Shown: piece by piece, positions 50,318 through 61,956 of the stretch
How positions within the stretch are numbered: the stretch's first letter is position 1
Layout of the letters: each line of letters opens with the position of its first letter
Source of the DNA: Moesziomyces globuligerus
Lineage: Eukaryota > Basidiomycota > Ustilaginomycetes > Ustilaginales > Ustilaginaceae
DNA length: 64,000 bases
Direction of reading: 5' to 3'
NCBI GenBank assembly: GCA_030849465.1
Contig: JARVLF010000015.1
Coordinates: 1,674,001-1,738,000, forward strand
Program-made: the position numbers and the translations under genes
The notes under the pieces: model-generated
Seen by the model: only the letters and a program-made list of their open reading frames with translations
Databases searched by the model: none
What the model was told of the DNA's origin: nothing

Positions 50318-52149
50318 GTTGATATGAGCACGCTCGTTGCGCGGGCCGGTGCGGATTGCGAACGGGCCAACGGCCTAGGGCCCTCGTGTTGGACGTCGGC
50401 TTGGCCAGTGAAGTGACGGTTTGCGGCAAGGCCTCGATGGGATGAAGCGCAAATCTTGTGCCAGCCGTATCTGTCCTTCGGGATAGATGGTGCTGCCGAT
50501 ACAGGACTTGTCGGGGGGCTATCGCGAGAGCGTGTGGGATGTCTAATGTTTTTAGACTGGGACGTCGAACCTACTCTGATGCTTTCGGCGGCGAGCCGGA
50601 AGAGACGTAAGTCGAAGGTGATGCTGCGTGTAGTGAGACGAGATGCGCCGGTTGCAGACAATGCATCGACGCTTTGGTGCTGTAGACGAAGGTTTAAGCG
50701 ACAGGAATCTGGCGAGCCCGCGTGGTGTCCTTTCAGTGTCCTTCACCACGATCGTGGTAGAGTGATTAGGCGGAGAAACTGGGCGTTATCGTCTTGTGGA
50801 AACGTCGCAAGCTGCCGGGTTCTCGATAAGGTTTGAGCGGGCGAGGGGACGCTGCAAGATGACAGAGGCTTCGGCGGATCTGCGAATGCGAGTTCGGCCA
50901 GAAGAGCTGCGACGCAAGTCTACACCTGTCAGTGGTAGCGAAGCGTGGTACTTCCGAGTGTCGTGTGCACGAGGGAACAGCGGTCGGGGTGATTCCCAAG
51001 CTATGGAGCAAAGGAGTCCAAGGAACCGGCAAGGGAGGTTGGCGCTGGATTGGGTGCCCTTGAGGTGGATGGATGGATGGAAGGCTGAACGTGGCAGGGC
51101 GCGAATCCGACGAAGCCGGGCGGATGGATGTGGGGATGATGAACGCGGCGGTACGAAGAGCGTGACGAGCGAAGTGTAAGAGTAGGGCAAGATATTGCTT
51201 TCCAGAGCTAGACACTATCACGCAGGGAGCTGCGTAGGGAATCGAGATCGGCGATGGAAGCGATGGTAGGAGAGCGATAGGGACTGAAGGGCGTGGCACG
51301 ACGGGCGGCGATGACGGATAGGCCGTGGGTGGAGGCGCGGCGGTGATCGAGGCAGCACCGCAAGAGGACTCGTCCGGGGCTGATGTGCGACGCGACGCGG
51401 GTGGACGGAGGGAGGGTATGGGCGGAGGGAGGATGCAAGAGGGGATGCGATGAAGGTGAAATGGGATGGGCGCTATGCCCAAAGGCGCTGCTGGGCGATG
51501 AGAGAAAGAGAGGCTGCGATGGCTACTCAAAACCTCGAATCGCCCGACCCACCCGCGCCCAAAGGCGGCAGAGGCGTTCAAAAGGCGAGCTCTGGCGGGC
51601 CATCCGACACTCGCAGCCCACACACGCGACGGGTCAGACTCTCACACACACTGCCAGTCTGCCTGGCCGTGCTCGGCCAGAGCGCGCAGTCGACGATGGA
51701 CCATCGCCGGATGGCGCCTGCCTTGAGTCACAAAGAGCGCGCAATTCTATTTCAGCACGCTCGACACTGCTCTAGAGGCCCAGTCCAGCATCCTTGAACT
51801 GAATTATTTCTTTTATTTCCAAGTCCACCTGATGCTTGGATCTCACACCTCCAGTCAGCTGCACTGAAGGATCGGGCAGATCGCGCGCGAGTTCGGGGTC
51901 AGCGGATGGCCGCATTCAGACGGTCGACAGCGCCAGAGCGATCGAGGTGTCCAGCATGGCGTTCCGCCCCAATGCCTTCTGCCGCCATCATCTCGTCCCG
52001 AGCCGACCGTCATGATCCATTGTGCGTTGGCATCTTCTTTGTAAAAGGTCAAATCGTGCATTAAAGAGTCGAGGTAGACAGTGAAGGCGAAACAGGACCT
52101 GGCGAACATCGTCGGGGGACGGCATCCTGTTTAGGGCATACGCCGTCCT
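50318..52149. other. Intergenic, upstream of the WD40 gene / downstream of the DUF5872 gene
   Basis: About 1.8 kb. A 285-codon minus frame (50766-51623) is Pro/Ser/Arg-rich and resembles leader sequence rather than protein. No family motif is seen. Confidence 0.45.
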
Positions 52150-53082
52150 TCACTTTCCAGTCTTTTGCTTCTTTCCCTTCTGCTGCTTCTGTTGGCTTGC
52201 ATTGGCGCGCTTGTCTCCAGCGGAGGCATCTTCGCCATCACCAGCAACCTCCTCTTCCTCGTCGTCCTCTTCGTCCTCATCGGCGGCATCGTCTGTGTAT
52301 TCCGCGTCATCTTCGTCCTCGTCCTCGTCCTCGTCCTCGTTATCGTTATCGTCTTCGTTGTCCTTCTTCTGACCCTGCTTTCCGTTAGCACCATTACTGT
52401 TCTGCTTCGTGCTGCTCTGCGCCTTCTTGCTTCCGTTTGCTTTCGAGTTTGAGTTGCCGTTGCTAGGCTTCTCGTTCTCTTCGTCCTGGTTCTCTTCCTC
52501 CTCTTCCTCCTCTTCCTCCTCTTCCTCCTCCTCCTCCTCCTCCTCCTCCTCATCGTCATCGCCCTCCTCCTTCCCGTTGCTACTGCTGCTCTTGCCGTTG
52601 GAGCTCGAGGCTTTCTTGCGCTGTTCTTTCGCCTTCTGCGTGTTCGGCACAAACTGCTTGCCTTGCTTGCTCTGCTGCTGCTTCTTGTCGTCGGTCTCCT
52701 TCTTTTCTTGCTCCGACATGTTCTCCCATGCCTTCTTGGGCAGGTAGCGCTTCTGTGTTCCGTCGGCCTGCTTGGCGTTGCCGGAGCCGTCCTTGGTCTG
52801 CCAATCCTCTTCACCCCACTTGGTCAGGTTCTTCTGCGACTCGTCCTTGTTGCCGTCGTCCGTATAGCCACCTCCTCGCTTCTTGTACTCCTGTGCCATG
52901 AACTGCGCCTTGCGGGCAGACCACTGGCCGGGAGCTCCGCCTTTGTCGGACGCTTTGATCTCCTCCTTCACCTCCTCTCGAAGCTACGAAAACATGGACG
53001 ACGGTCAGGCATGGATCACTGTGGTTGCGTCAGGAAGATCGTGGCTTACCTCGGGATCAGTATACTTGTCGCTGGACGGCAT
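52150..53082 (-). CDS. DUF5872-domain acidic protein, two exons
   Basis: A 288-residue protein of unknown function. Exon 1 is 53082-53050 (MPSSDKYTDPE, 11 codons). The intron is 52984-53049 (66 nt, GTAAGC...TTCGTAG, with CTGAC branch). Exon 2 runs from 52983 to 52150. The joined N-terminus continues LREEVKEEIKASDKGG and PGQWSARKAQFMAQEYKKRGGGY, then KWGEEDWQTKDG and KRYLPKKAWENMSEQEK, the conserved pattern I associate with DUF5872, found in fungi and bacteria. The second half is low complexity: a long Glu run encoded by GAG/GAA repeats, Asn/Ser/Lys stretches and a basic end (KGKKQKTGK) that could be a nuclear signal. The start is chosen because the exon-1 residues match the family and the first intact codon of exon 2's frame is not ATG. 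Confidence 0.82.
52495..52560 (-). repeat. GAG/GAA microsatellite coding poly-Glu
   Basis: On the plus strand this is a run of CTC/TTC triplets inside the DUF5872 gene, encoding more than 20 consecutive Glu residues. Confidence 0.85.
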
Positions 53083-54100
53083 CGTTGGTAGTGAGAATCT
53101 TTGGGATGAGGATGAGGGTTCTCCGGAATGAGTGAGAGTCAAACTTCTACTAGCGTTGCGTGGCTATATATGCGCTCGACTGTCGGGTTGCGCGCTTATG
53201 TGAAGGAGCGCCGTCGCTCCGGGCTCTTTCCCACGCATGGCGCCTTACATGCCAGAAGTCGACGTCAATCGAAGCTTCAGTGGAGGCATGACTGCGCGCG
53301 GTGACAAGCGGGGCCTGCGACGATGCACATGGCGTCCGCGTTAGATAAGATCTGATTCATGCTCGCTCTTCGACGCCGCCTACGTTTCTCATTCCTCTGC
53401 GACTCCGACCGGCCAGTCCTTCCAGAAGCGAGACGGTTGGGGTGGAAGGTTGCTGAGGCTGCCTCCGGACGTGCGAGGTGCATCTGTTTGTGTGGAGTCT
53501 GATTCATCTTTGAGACCCTGAAATCAGTACTTCGACACGCAACGCGTTTGGCAGCTCGTCTAAGTTAAGCCTGGCCTCTTGCGTCACTCTCCACCTCACA
53601 AGCGCGAACACGATCCAACGTCACATCCGGCCTGTCTTGGGCGTTGGAACAATCTGACCGCAAGCGAGCCCCGCTCCGGATCCGCACCGCTCATGCGACC
53701 CAAACGCTACGGCAGCTCCCACGCAACCGTGTGTCCATTTACTGGCCGAATCGTCGATCCCCGTAGCCGATCTCAGACCGATCTGCCAATCCTTCAGCCC
53801 TTAACCGTTCCCTGTCCCTACTTGACGTTTCTACACGCTCCCTTCCACACCGCACAGCAGACTCTGGCCAAGAACAGCCGCCGTGATTACCATGATGAAA
53901 GTGTAGATTTCTGGTGAAAGCAAGAAGGGTGGGAATCGCGATTTTGTACAGACGGAGAAGAGGATGTAGAGGTCGTGGACCCGCTCCAGGAGCGAGTAAA
54001 GAGCAGCGCCTAGCCGCTGGGACTCGCACAGCTACCGGCAAGCCGTCCCGTGCTCACCGACGCACGAGCGGAACCTGCCGGACGAGAAATTTTGGAGCGC
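53083..54100. other. Intergenic, DUF5872 gene upstream / LAT1 downstream
   Basis: About 1 kb with no supportable gene. The proximal 150 bp left part (near 53160) has TATATATGC, a possible TATA element for the leftward gene. Confidence 0.45.
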
Positions 54101-55594
54101 TTAGAGCATGAAGCTGAGCGGGTTCTCGAGGGCGTCCTTGAAGGCCTTCATCCACTTGGCGGCGGTGGCGCCGTCGACGGTGCGGTGGTCTGCCGAGATG
54201 GTAGCCTGCATGACCATGGCCTTGCGGAAGCCCTGCTCGCTCTCGGTGTCGGGGATGAGGCGGGCCTCGGTACCACCGATGGCGAGGATGCAGCTCTGGG
54301 GCGGGTTGATGATGGCGGTGAAGTGGGTGATGCCGAACATGCCCATGTTGGAGATGGTGAACGAGCCACCCTGGTACTCCTGCGGGGCGAGCTTGCCGGC
54401 GCGGGCCTTGGCGGCGAGCGACTTGGTAGCCGCCGAGATGGTGGCGAGGCCGGAACCGCCGACGTCCTTGACGATGGGGGTGATGAGGCCGGTCGGGGTG
54501 GAGACGGCGATCGAGATGTCGGCCTTGTTGAACTGGCGGATAAAGTCGCCGTACCAGGCCGAGTTGACCTCGGGCACCTCCTTGAGCGCCACACCGGCAG
54601 CCTTGGTGATGAAGTCGCCGACGCTGAGCTTGGCGGCCTTGGCCTTCTCGACGTCCTTGCCGGCCTTCTCGGAGGCGGCCTTGTTGAAGACCTCGCGCAG
54701 CTTGAGCACCTTGTCCATCTCGACGTCGATGCTGACGTAGTAGTGGGGCACGGTCGACTTGGACTCGGTGAGGCGGGCGGCGATGGTGCGGCGCATGTTG
54801 GAGACGGGGATGTCGGTGAAGTCGCCCTCGCCCGAGGCGGGCGCGGGGGCAGCAGCAGGAGCGGGCTTGGAAGCCGCAGCCGTCGACTGGGCAGGAGCCG
54901 GAGCAGCAGCCTCGGGCTTGTAGTTCTCCACGTCAGCCTTGATGATGCGGCCCTCGGGGCCGGAGCCCTTGATCTTGTCGAGGGCGATGCCCTTGTCCTG
55001 AGCCAACCTGCGAGCTACGGGCGTGGCGAAGATGCGGTCGCCGGAGCTCTGCGATCCGAAGGAACCGGACGAGGAGGTGGAGGCAGAGGACGACGAGGAA
55101 GCAGCAGGGGCCGACTCCTGCTTGGGCTGCTCCGCAGGCTTGGACTCCTCCTTGGGCTCCTCCTTGGCAGCGGGCTTGTCACCACCCTCGGAAGCGGCCT
55201 TGGAGGCGAAGGCATCGGCACCCGCGAGGTCGTCACCCTCCTCGGCCATGATGGCGATGAGCGAGTTGACGGCAACAGCCTTGGAGCCGTCACCGACGAG
55301 GATCTTGGCGAGGACACCGTCGTCCTGAGCCTCGACATCCATGGTGGCCTTGTCGGTCTCGATCTCGAGCAGGACGTCACCGGCGGAGAAGGCCTCACCG
55401 GGCTGCTTCTTCCATGCGGCGATACCACCCTCGGTCATGGTGGGCGACATGGCGGGCATGTTGAACTTGGTGAACTCGAGCGCACGACGCGACGAGTGGA
55501 AGGAGCGCTGCGAGAGCGTCGCCGAGGAGGACGAGGAAGCGGCGGCGACCGCCTTGGGCAGGCCGGATCGCTGAAGGGCTCGGAGTGCCTGCAT
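54101..55594 (-). CDS. LAT1: Dihydrolipoamide acetyltransferase, E2 of pyruvate dehydrogenase
   Basis: The mitochondrial matrix core of the pyruvate dehydrogenase complex, moving the acetyl group from lipoamide to CoA. 497 residues. The N-terminal 35 residues are Ser/Ala/Arg-rich, a presequence (ending near SFHSSRRALEF). One lipoyl domain spans about 40-120 with the lipoylated lysine K82 in ETDKATMD. An Ala/Pro/Glu/Lys linker follows. The E1/E3-binding domain lies at about 187-225 (ATPVARRLAQDKGI ... GSGPEGRIIKADV). The catalytic domain is C-terminal with HRTVDGA at about 469-475 (the H-x3-D catalytic pair) and ends ENPLSFML, as in eukaryotic E2 proteins. Single exon. Confidence 0.96.
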   Translation of the reverse strand: MQALRALQRSGLPKAVAAASSSSSATLSQRSFHSSRRALEFTKFNMPAMSPTMTEGGIAAWKKQPGEAFSAGDVLLEIETDKATMDVEAQDDGVLAKILVGDGSKAVAVNSLIAIMAEEGDDLAGADAFASKAASEGGDKPAAKEEPKEESKPAEQPKQESAPAASSSSSASTSSSGSFGSQSSGDRIFATPVARRLAQDKGIALDKIKGSGPEGRIIKADVENYKPEAAAPAPAQSTAAASKPAPAAAPAPASGEGDFTDIPVSNMRRTIAARLTESKSTVPHYYVSIDVEMDKVLKLREVFNKAASEKAGKDVEKAKAAKLSVGDFITKAAGVALKEVPEVNSAWYGDFIRQFNKADISIAVSTPTGLITPIVKDVGGSGLATISAATKSLAAKARAGKLAPQEYQGGSFTISNMGMFGITHFTAIINPPQSCILAIGGTEARLIPDTESEQGFRKAMVMQATISADHRTVDGATAAKWMKAFKDALENPLSFML

Positions 55595-57343
55595 CTTGTC
55601 TAGTGCTACGGCTATGAGCTGTAACGCCGTCGGGGGAAGTGGTGAAGAGAGGGTGGGGATGGCGCAAGGTGATCGTGACGGGAGGGGAGGAGGTGGTGGA
55701 TGCGAAAATCAAAGCGCCGACGAGTGCAGTGCACGGCTGCTGCTGTTGCTCCCGAGACAGGCGCTGCTGCTACCGTGGATGTGGACGTGGGCGGCGCGAG
55801 GAAGAACGCAAAAATCGTCCAGCCTGCAGCAGAGAGAAGGGGTTCATTCGAGCCGCGCCATTCGACAGGCACGGACGCACACGCGAGAAGGTTGGGATTG
55901 CGTTGGGGACACGCCTCACCCGACTCGCCTTCGATTTTTATTTTTATTTATTTCTTTTCGTTTTGTTTTGTTTTGCAGTGCAAGTCCCGATCCTGCGTAT
56001 CATCCATAGCCAACGGTGCTCCCTCTTGTCATCCACAGTGATGCTATCAGCTACGTTGTTGTTGTCCATTGAGATCTTCACACCCCACCAAAAGACTTGT
56101 CAATGTAGAGGTCATGGCTCTCGCAAAGGGGACAAAGTCGTTGCAAAGCACGGCTGTTTCCCGAAAAAAGAAAAGAAAAGAGCAACATCGATCGGACGCG
56201 GAAAGAGGCGGAAGCGAGGCTCCGACCCTTTTTCGTTGTGGTGCTGCATCCGCCCAAAAAAAAAAGAGGAGTGCCAGCTCCACTTGCCATGCGCAGTCGT
56301 CTCAGTCAAGCACTGCGACGCCGTTTGGATCCACAAACCATTGCATCTTCGTCTCTGGCCTTAGATAGAATGGATGGCTTGCCCGCACCGCTTCTACTAA
56401 ACGCTGACATTGCAGTGAGCCAGGCCAATATTGTTTAGATGGTGTTGCGGGCGAGGCTCGGGGTCGAATTTCACCGCGGAACGGCCGACTGGAGGTTCAA
56501 CTTCTGCAGGTGGCTCTGGTGGCCGATCTATCGATAAGAGGGCAGCGAGAGCGCAGCGCCCGGTCGGCGGTCGGTTGCGTTCGTTACATGCAGAGCCATC
56601 GGTCAAATTCGCGGCAGCCAGAATTCGCCCACCGCGCGTAGCTTCCATCCTCGCTGCCTGCTACCTCCGTCACGGCCACTTCCCAACATTTCCGCCCAAG
56701 GCTCATATAAGCCTGCACGCTGCCCAAGACATTGTTAGGTTGGCTGCCGCTCTCTACTCTTGCTTCTGGCAGATGCTCGTCCCCGGCCCCACCTCTCGTG
56801 GCTCGTGTGGGGATGGCGCTTGCGACCGCTTGGGCTCGACCCTGCATTGCTCGAACCAATGCCGATCTGGCACATGTACCTGTCCTGAGATCGATGCACA
56901 GCGTGCAGCAGCGATCCATGCCGGGCTGAGGAGTGCCTGGGATGCCAATTTCGGGAGCGACGTCCTCGGAGGTTTCCGAAGGCTCCCTCCGCGATTGCCC
57001 TCCTGCCCTTCCACGCTTCCTGCAGGCTATAACAAGGGTTCCGGGCTGCTTCGGACCTTTGCGCTCCAAGTTGCTCAATCCGAGCGTCTGCTTCCGTCCT
57101 TGCTCGCCTGTTCACTCGCTGTCACCATCACACATCTTCCATCGTTCAGCTTCTCCGACCCTGAGTCCTGGCCTTCGTTCAGCCACCATCTCAACAGTCT
57201 CTGCCGTCTACAACGCAACACGCAACGCACGTTGAGCGTTCGTCGTTTCAAATGGACCACAAGGCAGGCAATCTGACGGGACATGTGCTGTCATTGCATC
57301 TCTAAGGTAAGGCTTTTGCTAGATAGTAGGATGGCCGGCCAGA
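55595..57343. other. Intergenic, LAT1 upstream / AAT1 downstream
   Basis: About 1.75 kb. No gene is supported; a 281-codon plus frame (56431-57276) starts at TTG and lacks motifs. An AT-rich, T-rich stretch lies at 55936-55977 and a poly-A run at 56257-56266. Confidence 0.45.
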
Positions 57344-58642
57344 TTAGCTGGTGACCTTGTGCAGCGATTCGGCGAGGTGGTTGACGTTGTGGTTGGTGAT
57401 ACCAGCGACCGAGATACGGCCGTCGCCAGTGAGGTAGACGTGGTGCTCGTTGACGAGCTTGGCGACCTGCTCTGGCGAGATGCCGAGGAAGGCGAACATG
57501 CCGATCTGGTTGGTGATGTGGTCCCAGTTGAGCTTCGAGTTCAGATCGTTGACGAGCAGGTTTTTGAGCGTGGAGCGCATGCCGTTGATGCGGTCAGCCA
57601 TGCCCTTGACTTCGCCGAGCCACTGCTGGTAGAGCTGCTGGTCGGCGAGGATGGTGCCAGCGATCTTGGCGCCGTGCATGGGCGGGTTCGAGTAGAGGGG
57701 ACGCACGATGATCTTGATCTGGCTGTCGACGCGCGCACGCTCCTCGGCGTCGGCACAGACGATGCTGAAGGCACCGACGCGCTCGCCGTAGAGACCCATG
57801 TTCTTTGCGAACGACTGCGAGAGGCAGATCTGGTGGCCCTCCTCGACGAAGTGGCGCACAGCGAAGGCGTCCTTGTCGGTGTCACCGCTGGCGAAGCCCT
57901 GGTAGGCCATGTCGAAGAAGGGGAAGTGGCCCTTCTCCTTGACGACGTTGCTGATCTCCTTCCACTGCTCGATGGTGGGGTCGACACCGGTAGGGTTGTG
58001 CGCACACGCGTGAAGCAGCACAATCGAGCCGGCGGGCGCCGCCTTGATGTCGTCGATCATGCCCTTGAAGTCCAGGCCGACGGTCTTCTTGTCGTAGTAG
58101 CGGTACTGCTTGACCTCGAGGCCACTGTCGCGGAAGATGGGCGTGTGGTTGCCCCACGACGGCGTGGGCAGGTAGATGGTCTTGGCCTCGGGGTAGTGAC
58201 GCTGGAGGAAGGCGCCACCGATACGAAGAGCACCGGTACCCGAGATGGACTGGGTGATGGCGATGCGGTCCTCCTTGACGGGCGCGCTGTCCTTGCCGTA
58301 CGCGAGGATGGCGGCGTTCTTGGTGAAGTTGGCGAGACCGGTGATAGGAAGGTACTCCTTGTCGCCCTTGGCAGTGATGACGAGCTCCTCGGCCTGACGC
58401 ACCGAGGGGAGCACGTAGGGCTTGCCGTTCTCGTCACGATAGGCACCGACACCGAGGTTGATCTTGCGCGGGTCCTGGTCGCGCTTGAAGGCCTCGGTGA
58501 CACCGAGAATCGCGTCGGGCGGGCCAGCCTTGACGTGCGCCCAGGTGCTCTTGTGCTGGCGCACTGCGGGGAGGGAGAGCATGCCGAGGCGCGAGGCCTG
58601 CGAAGCGCGCACAGCGGTTCGGATGGTGGCGGGAGCAAGCAT
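57344..58642 (-). CDS. AAT1: Aspartate aminotransferase, mitochondrial
   Basis: PLP-dependent exchange of amino groups between aspartate and 2-oxoglutarate; part of the malate-aspartate shuttle. 432 residues, fold type I. The N-terminal 30 residues ([20 protein letters not shown]...) form a basic presequence; the mature domain starts near [16 protein letters not shown], the classic mitochondrial isoform start. Motifs: [65 protein letters not shown], and [16 protein letters not shown] with the Schiff-base lysine at about 279; RPLYSNPP follows. Single exon. Confidence 0.96.
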   Translation of the reverse strand: MLAPATIRTAVRASQASRLGMLSLPAVRQHKSTWAHVKAGPPDAILGVTEAFKRDQDPRKINLGVGAYRDENGKPYVLPSVRQAEELVITAKGDKEYLPITGLANFTKNAAILAYGKDSAPVKEDRIAITQSISGTGALRIGGAFLQRHYPEAKTIYLPTPSWGNHTPIFRDSGLEVKQYRYYDKKTVGLDFKGMIDDIKAAPAGSIVLLHACAHNPTGVDPTIEQWKEISNVVKEKGHFPFFDMAYQGFASGDTDKDAFAVRHFVEEGHQICLSQSFAKNMGLYGERVGAFSIVCADAEERARVDSQIKIIVRPLYSNPPMHGAKIAGTILADQQLYQQWLGEVKGMADRINGMRSTLKNLLVNDLNSKLNWDHITNQIGMFAFLGISPEQVAKLVNEHHVYLTGDGRISVAGITNHNVNHLAESLHKVTS

Positions 58643-59354
58643 GATTTCTTACACGCAGAAGCAATCGCGACGCAAAGGGGGGTGTGGGGAAGAAGGAGGA
58701 AGGTGAAGGAGCGAGGCAGCCTGAGTTAGCTTGCTGAGATGAGTCTAGCGCACGGCGCAGCTCTGTGAATGCGACGGCGTCGGGGTGCTAGCAGATCGCC
58801 GAGTCGCTGGAAGAATCACGAGGCTGGGAGCCCAGGGGCACCCAGCCTGTGACGCATCCCACAGGCCAGCGCAGTCTGGGGGAAGGTCACCTGGCCCTTG
58901 CGCGGGGAAGATGTGCGAAAATCGCAGCAGCGCCAGGCGCGGCAAGCGGTGAGCAGCGGACTGTGACTCCACAGCCTCGGTCGGGGGCACCTGCTAGCGG
59001 GATCGTACCGCAACCTGCGCCCACCTCTCTGAGTCAACTCGTGAAAAGTCGGAAATCTGTCCATTTCGAGATCTCCCGAACGCAACCTTGACGGCTCCGC
59101 GCCATCTAGGCCTAACATGACTGAGGAAATATGACTTTTCGGGACTCGGCACGCGAAGACGATCCAGAATTCCTCCGAGAGGGGTGGAGAATTTCTGCAC
59201 TTTTTTGGAGAGCAAGCTCCGAGAAAATGTGCTCATCAGGTGGAAGAAGCTCGCCAACGACACACATGCATTCTTGCTTGAACACCACACCTCTATACCA
59301 TTCCGGACCGGAGAAAGTCGGCACCAGGCTCGCTGGCAACTGTAGGAAGGAACG
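58643..59354. other. Divergent promoter region, AAT1 / SLS1-like gene
   Basis: About 700 bp between two start codons of genes for mitochondrial proteins. No gene or repeat was recognised; shared regulation is possible by position only. Confidence 0.45.
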
Positions 59355-61871
59355 ATGGTCGCGCGTCCTTGCGCCAAGCGCGCACATCAGCTCGCAGCGA
59401 CGCTCCTTCAGAGCGGTGTAGGCCCGTCACGGTTGCCGACCGCCCCTAGCTGCCGGTGTCATCTGCCCAACAGGAATCCCCTGAGCGGAGCAGCAGGACC
59501 TCTCCCGAACACCCCCGCCCTACTATCTGCACCTGCGCGAGCAGTACGCCGCTTCGCCACCTCTGCGACCGCATCAGACGCATTAGACGAGCCAACAGCT
59601 TCGACCAAACCCAGGAGCCTCGGGCTGCTCACGGAGGAAGTGTCCGATGCAGAGCCGACCTTGGAGTACCTCGACTCGCTGAGACCTCACGTACGGAGAC
59701 CGCGCAAGGAGCAGCGTCCGTCGCGCGGCGCCGTCAGCCCATTCGCCAAGGGATCCTCTGGCGACAATGCTGAGGACAAGCTGTGGGAGCGCACCAAGGC
59801 GCGCATCAACGCTTCATTCACACGTGACCAGCTGGCAGCTCTCGCCAGGGGCGCGAAGCTGCCCGGAAGCTACAGCACCAAGGTGCGCAAGGATGACCTG
59901 GTGCGCCGCATCATGATTCATCGATTCGGCATGCTCGATGCCAAGGAGCGAGCCGAGCGCGAGAGACGCGAGGAGCTTCAGAGGCGTTCGGTACGCATAC
60001 CTTTCCGTCCTGCCGAGCTGTACCTGTTGCTTGCAGGAGGCTCCGACAAGGTTCGCCAGGAGGCGGGAAAAGCTCGCGTCATCATTCTGCCGCAGGGAGT
60101 CGAGCAAAGGAGCGCCAGCGACGAGCTTGGCTTTTGGATCCGCGGCAACGACGACGGTATCGCCCGCATGACCAAGTGGATCGAAGACTTCAAGCAGTCG
60201 ATACAGACCAAGGAAGAGGAGCTGGTGCTCGTGCCGCAGCCGGAACTGGAAGATGGCTCTAGTGCATCCGCTGCTCAGGCGTTCCCGCCGGAGCTGGTGC
60301 GCTTCATCTCGCAGCTCTCGGCGTGCTTCACCGAGGTGCGCCCGCTGGAGGACGGCAAGGCGAAGCTATCGCTGACCTATCTGCAGGAGCAGGCTGCACA
60401 GAAGGCAGTGCTGCTGCTGCGTCAGTACCAGGCAGCGACGGTAGAGGCGACGCAGCGCATCGGAGCAGCTGCGCACGGCATCAAAGCACCCCCGACGCAG
60501 GAATACGCCATGCTGCCATTTGCGCCCAACGAGCCGACGTCGTGGATCAAGCAGGCCGATGATGCGCTGTACGGCACGGCCTCGGATCTCTCCTTCCGCA
60601 TCGCGCACGTCCCCGAGCTGAACGCGCTCACCATCTTCCTCGCGACCAAGTTCCACGAGATGAAGCTCGCCGGCTGGACGAGCGAGGGCAGCGTCGACTT
60701 TGACGAACCTTTCCAGGCGCTGTACGAGACGGCGACGCGAGCCGCCAGCGAGACGGTTGCAGACGCACGAGAGGTCGAGTACAGCGCGACGCTGGGCCAT
60801 CTGCTATTCAGCACCGATGCATTGACGCTGGCGGATGAGCAGGTGACCGAGGACGAGCTGCTGGCCAAGCTGCAAGATCCTCTCACGCCGCCGCGAGCGG
60901 GCTCGTCGCCGCTGGCGAGCATGCTCGACTGGGTGCGCGAGTTCCGTGTACGCTTTGGCAAGGAGGCGTCGCGCTTCGTGCCCGCGACGCTCTTCCGGTC
61001 GCAGAAGAACATCTCGTTCGATATCTGGCTCGAGAAGCAGGGCTACACGGTCGCCTCGCGCGCTTCCGCAGAAAAGGTCGTGCTCGTCTACCGACCGGCT
61101 GCTGCGGGCTACGTGGCGCCGTTGAGCAAGCTCGAGGTGACGCTCGCCAGACAGACCGAGTCGGCGCACGAGGGAGAGGAGGCGGCGTGGCTGATGCAAG
61201 AGGCACGCTGGGTGTCGAGTGCCGAAAGCGATGTGCTCGTCCCCGAGCGGTCGGCAGATCTGCGACTTGGAGCCAAGTTGCGCGCGCCGGTCGACGCAGA
61301 GGCTCGCGCGAGCGTCGAGATGGCGCTGGCAGGCTACATCGACGCGCGGGCGGTGTACACGGCGGACGTAGAGGAGGCTTTCGAGGCATCGGAAGAAAGC
61401 GAAGAGGCGAGCGACCGTCCTGCATCGGCGAGTCCGTCGAGCCCCGCAAAGGCCCTGCCTCCTTCGACATTGCACATGCCCGGTGGAGATACTTGGACGC
61501 TCGAAAGCGCGATCCGACGCACGGTGCAGCAGTACGAGCACCGCGGCTCGCTGTCGCAACCAGCTCGACCGACCGGGACGCTGGAGACGTCCGCCTCGCC
61601 AGCAGCGCAAGAGTCCGATGGCATTGCGTCTGCAGAGGAAGCTGCGTCTGCACCAGAAGCGAACGCAGAGGCTGTTGACGAAAGTCGGTCATCCCATGCC
61701 ATTTCGCGGGTGCTGCTGCGAGAGATCTCGCAGGACCTGGCCACCGCGACCACCGCCGAATCGCTTCGGCTCGTCTGGCGTCTCGACTCGACGACGCCAC
61801 CTCCGGCATGGGAGGTGGTGCTGCCATCCATCTCCGAGATCCTGGACCGCCACGAAATGTCGATCCGCTAG
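59355..61871 (+). CDS. SLS1: Sls1-like mitochondrial inner-membrane regulator
   Basis: Probably a mitochondrial membrane-associated protein that couples mitochondrial transcription and translation, as yeast Sls1 does. 838 residues. The N-terminus is Arg/Ala/Ser/Pro-rich and lacks acids over about 60 residues, a presequence. The recognisable region at about 135-330 has FTRDQLAALARGAKLPG, KVRKDDLVRRIMIHRFGM, RIPFRPAELYLLLAGG, ARVIILP and LGFWIRGNDDGIARMTKWIEDF, a pattern I match to the Sls1 family (PF14611-like). Later regions (RFVPATLFRSQKNISFDIWLEKQGYTV) look folded but unassigned. The family call rests on remembered pattern, not a search. It is divergent from AAT1 and convergent with ATM1. 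Single exon, ATG at 59355. Confidence 0.65.
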   Translation: MVARPCAKRAHQLAATLLQSGVGPSRLPTAPSCRCHLPNRNPLSGAAGPLPNTPALLSAPARAVRRFATSATASDALDEPTASTKPRSLGLLTEEVSDAEPTLEYLDSLRPHVRRPRKEQRPSRGAVSPFAKGSSGDNAEDKLWERTKARINASFTRDQLAALARGAKLPGSYSTKVRKDDLVRRIMIHRFGMLDAKERAERERREELQRRSVRIPFRPAELYLLLAGGSDKVRQEAGKARVIILPQGVEQRSASDELGFWIRGNDDGIARMTKWIEDFKQSIQTKEEELVLVPQPELEDGSSASAAQAFPPELVRFISQLSACFTEVRPLEDGKAKLSLTYLQEQAAQKAVLLLRQYQAATVEATQRIGAAAHGIKAPPTQEYAMLPFAPNEPTSWIKQADDALYGTASDLSFRIAHVPELNALTIFLATKFHEMKLAGWTSEGSVDFDEPFQALYETATRAASETVADAREVEYSATLGHLLFSTDALTLADEQVTEDELLAKLQDPLTPPRAGSSPLASMLDWVREFRVRFGKEASRFVPATLFRSQKNISFDIWLEKQGYTVASRASAEKVVLVYRPAAAGYVAPLSKLEVTLARQTESAHEGEEAAWLMQEARWVSSAESDVLVPERSADLRLGAKLRAPVDAEARASVEMALAGYIDARAVYTADVEEAFEASEESEEASDRPASASPSSPAKALPPSTLHMPGGDTWTLESAIRRTVQQYEHRGSLSQPARPTGTLETSASPAAQESDGIASAEEAASAPEANAEAVDESRSSHAISRVLLREISQDLATATTAESLRLVWRLDSTTPPPAWEVVLPSISEILDRHEMSIR

Positions 61872-61956
61872 AGCTGCTCTCATCTCATCCTTCTTCTCCA
61901 CGCAAGTGCAACACGAGGAACATGTTGAGCCAAATCTATTGTCTGCGAAGTGTTTT

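Noticed and set aside
50766..51623. A 285-codon minus-strand frame upstream of the WD40 gene
   Set aside because: Pro/Ser/Arg-rich with no motif; better explained as leader or promoter sequence of the gene starting at 50317.
54050..55603. A 517-codon plus-strand frame opposite LAT1
   Set aside because: Gly/Leu/Val/Asp-rich shadow of the dihydrolipoamide acetyltransferase gene.
56431..57276. A 281-codon plus-strand frame between LAT1 and AAT1
   Set aside because: It begins at TTG, has no domain, and its composition (Arg/Ser/Pro/Cys mix) is typical of noncoding frames in this GC-rich genome.
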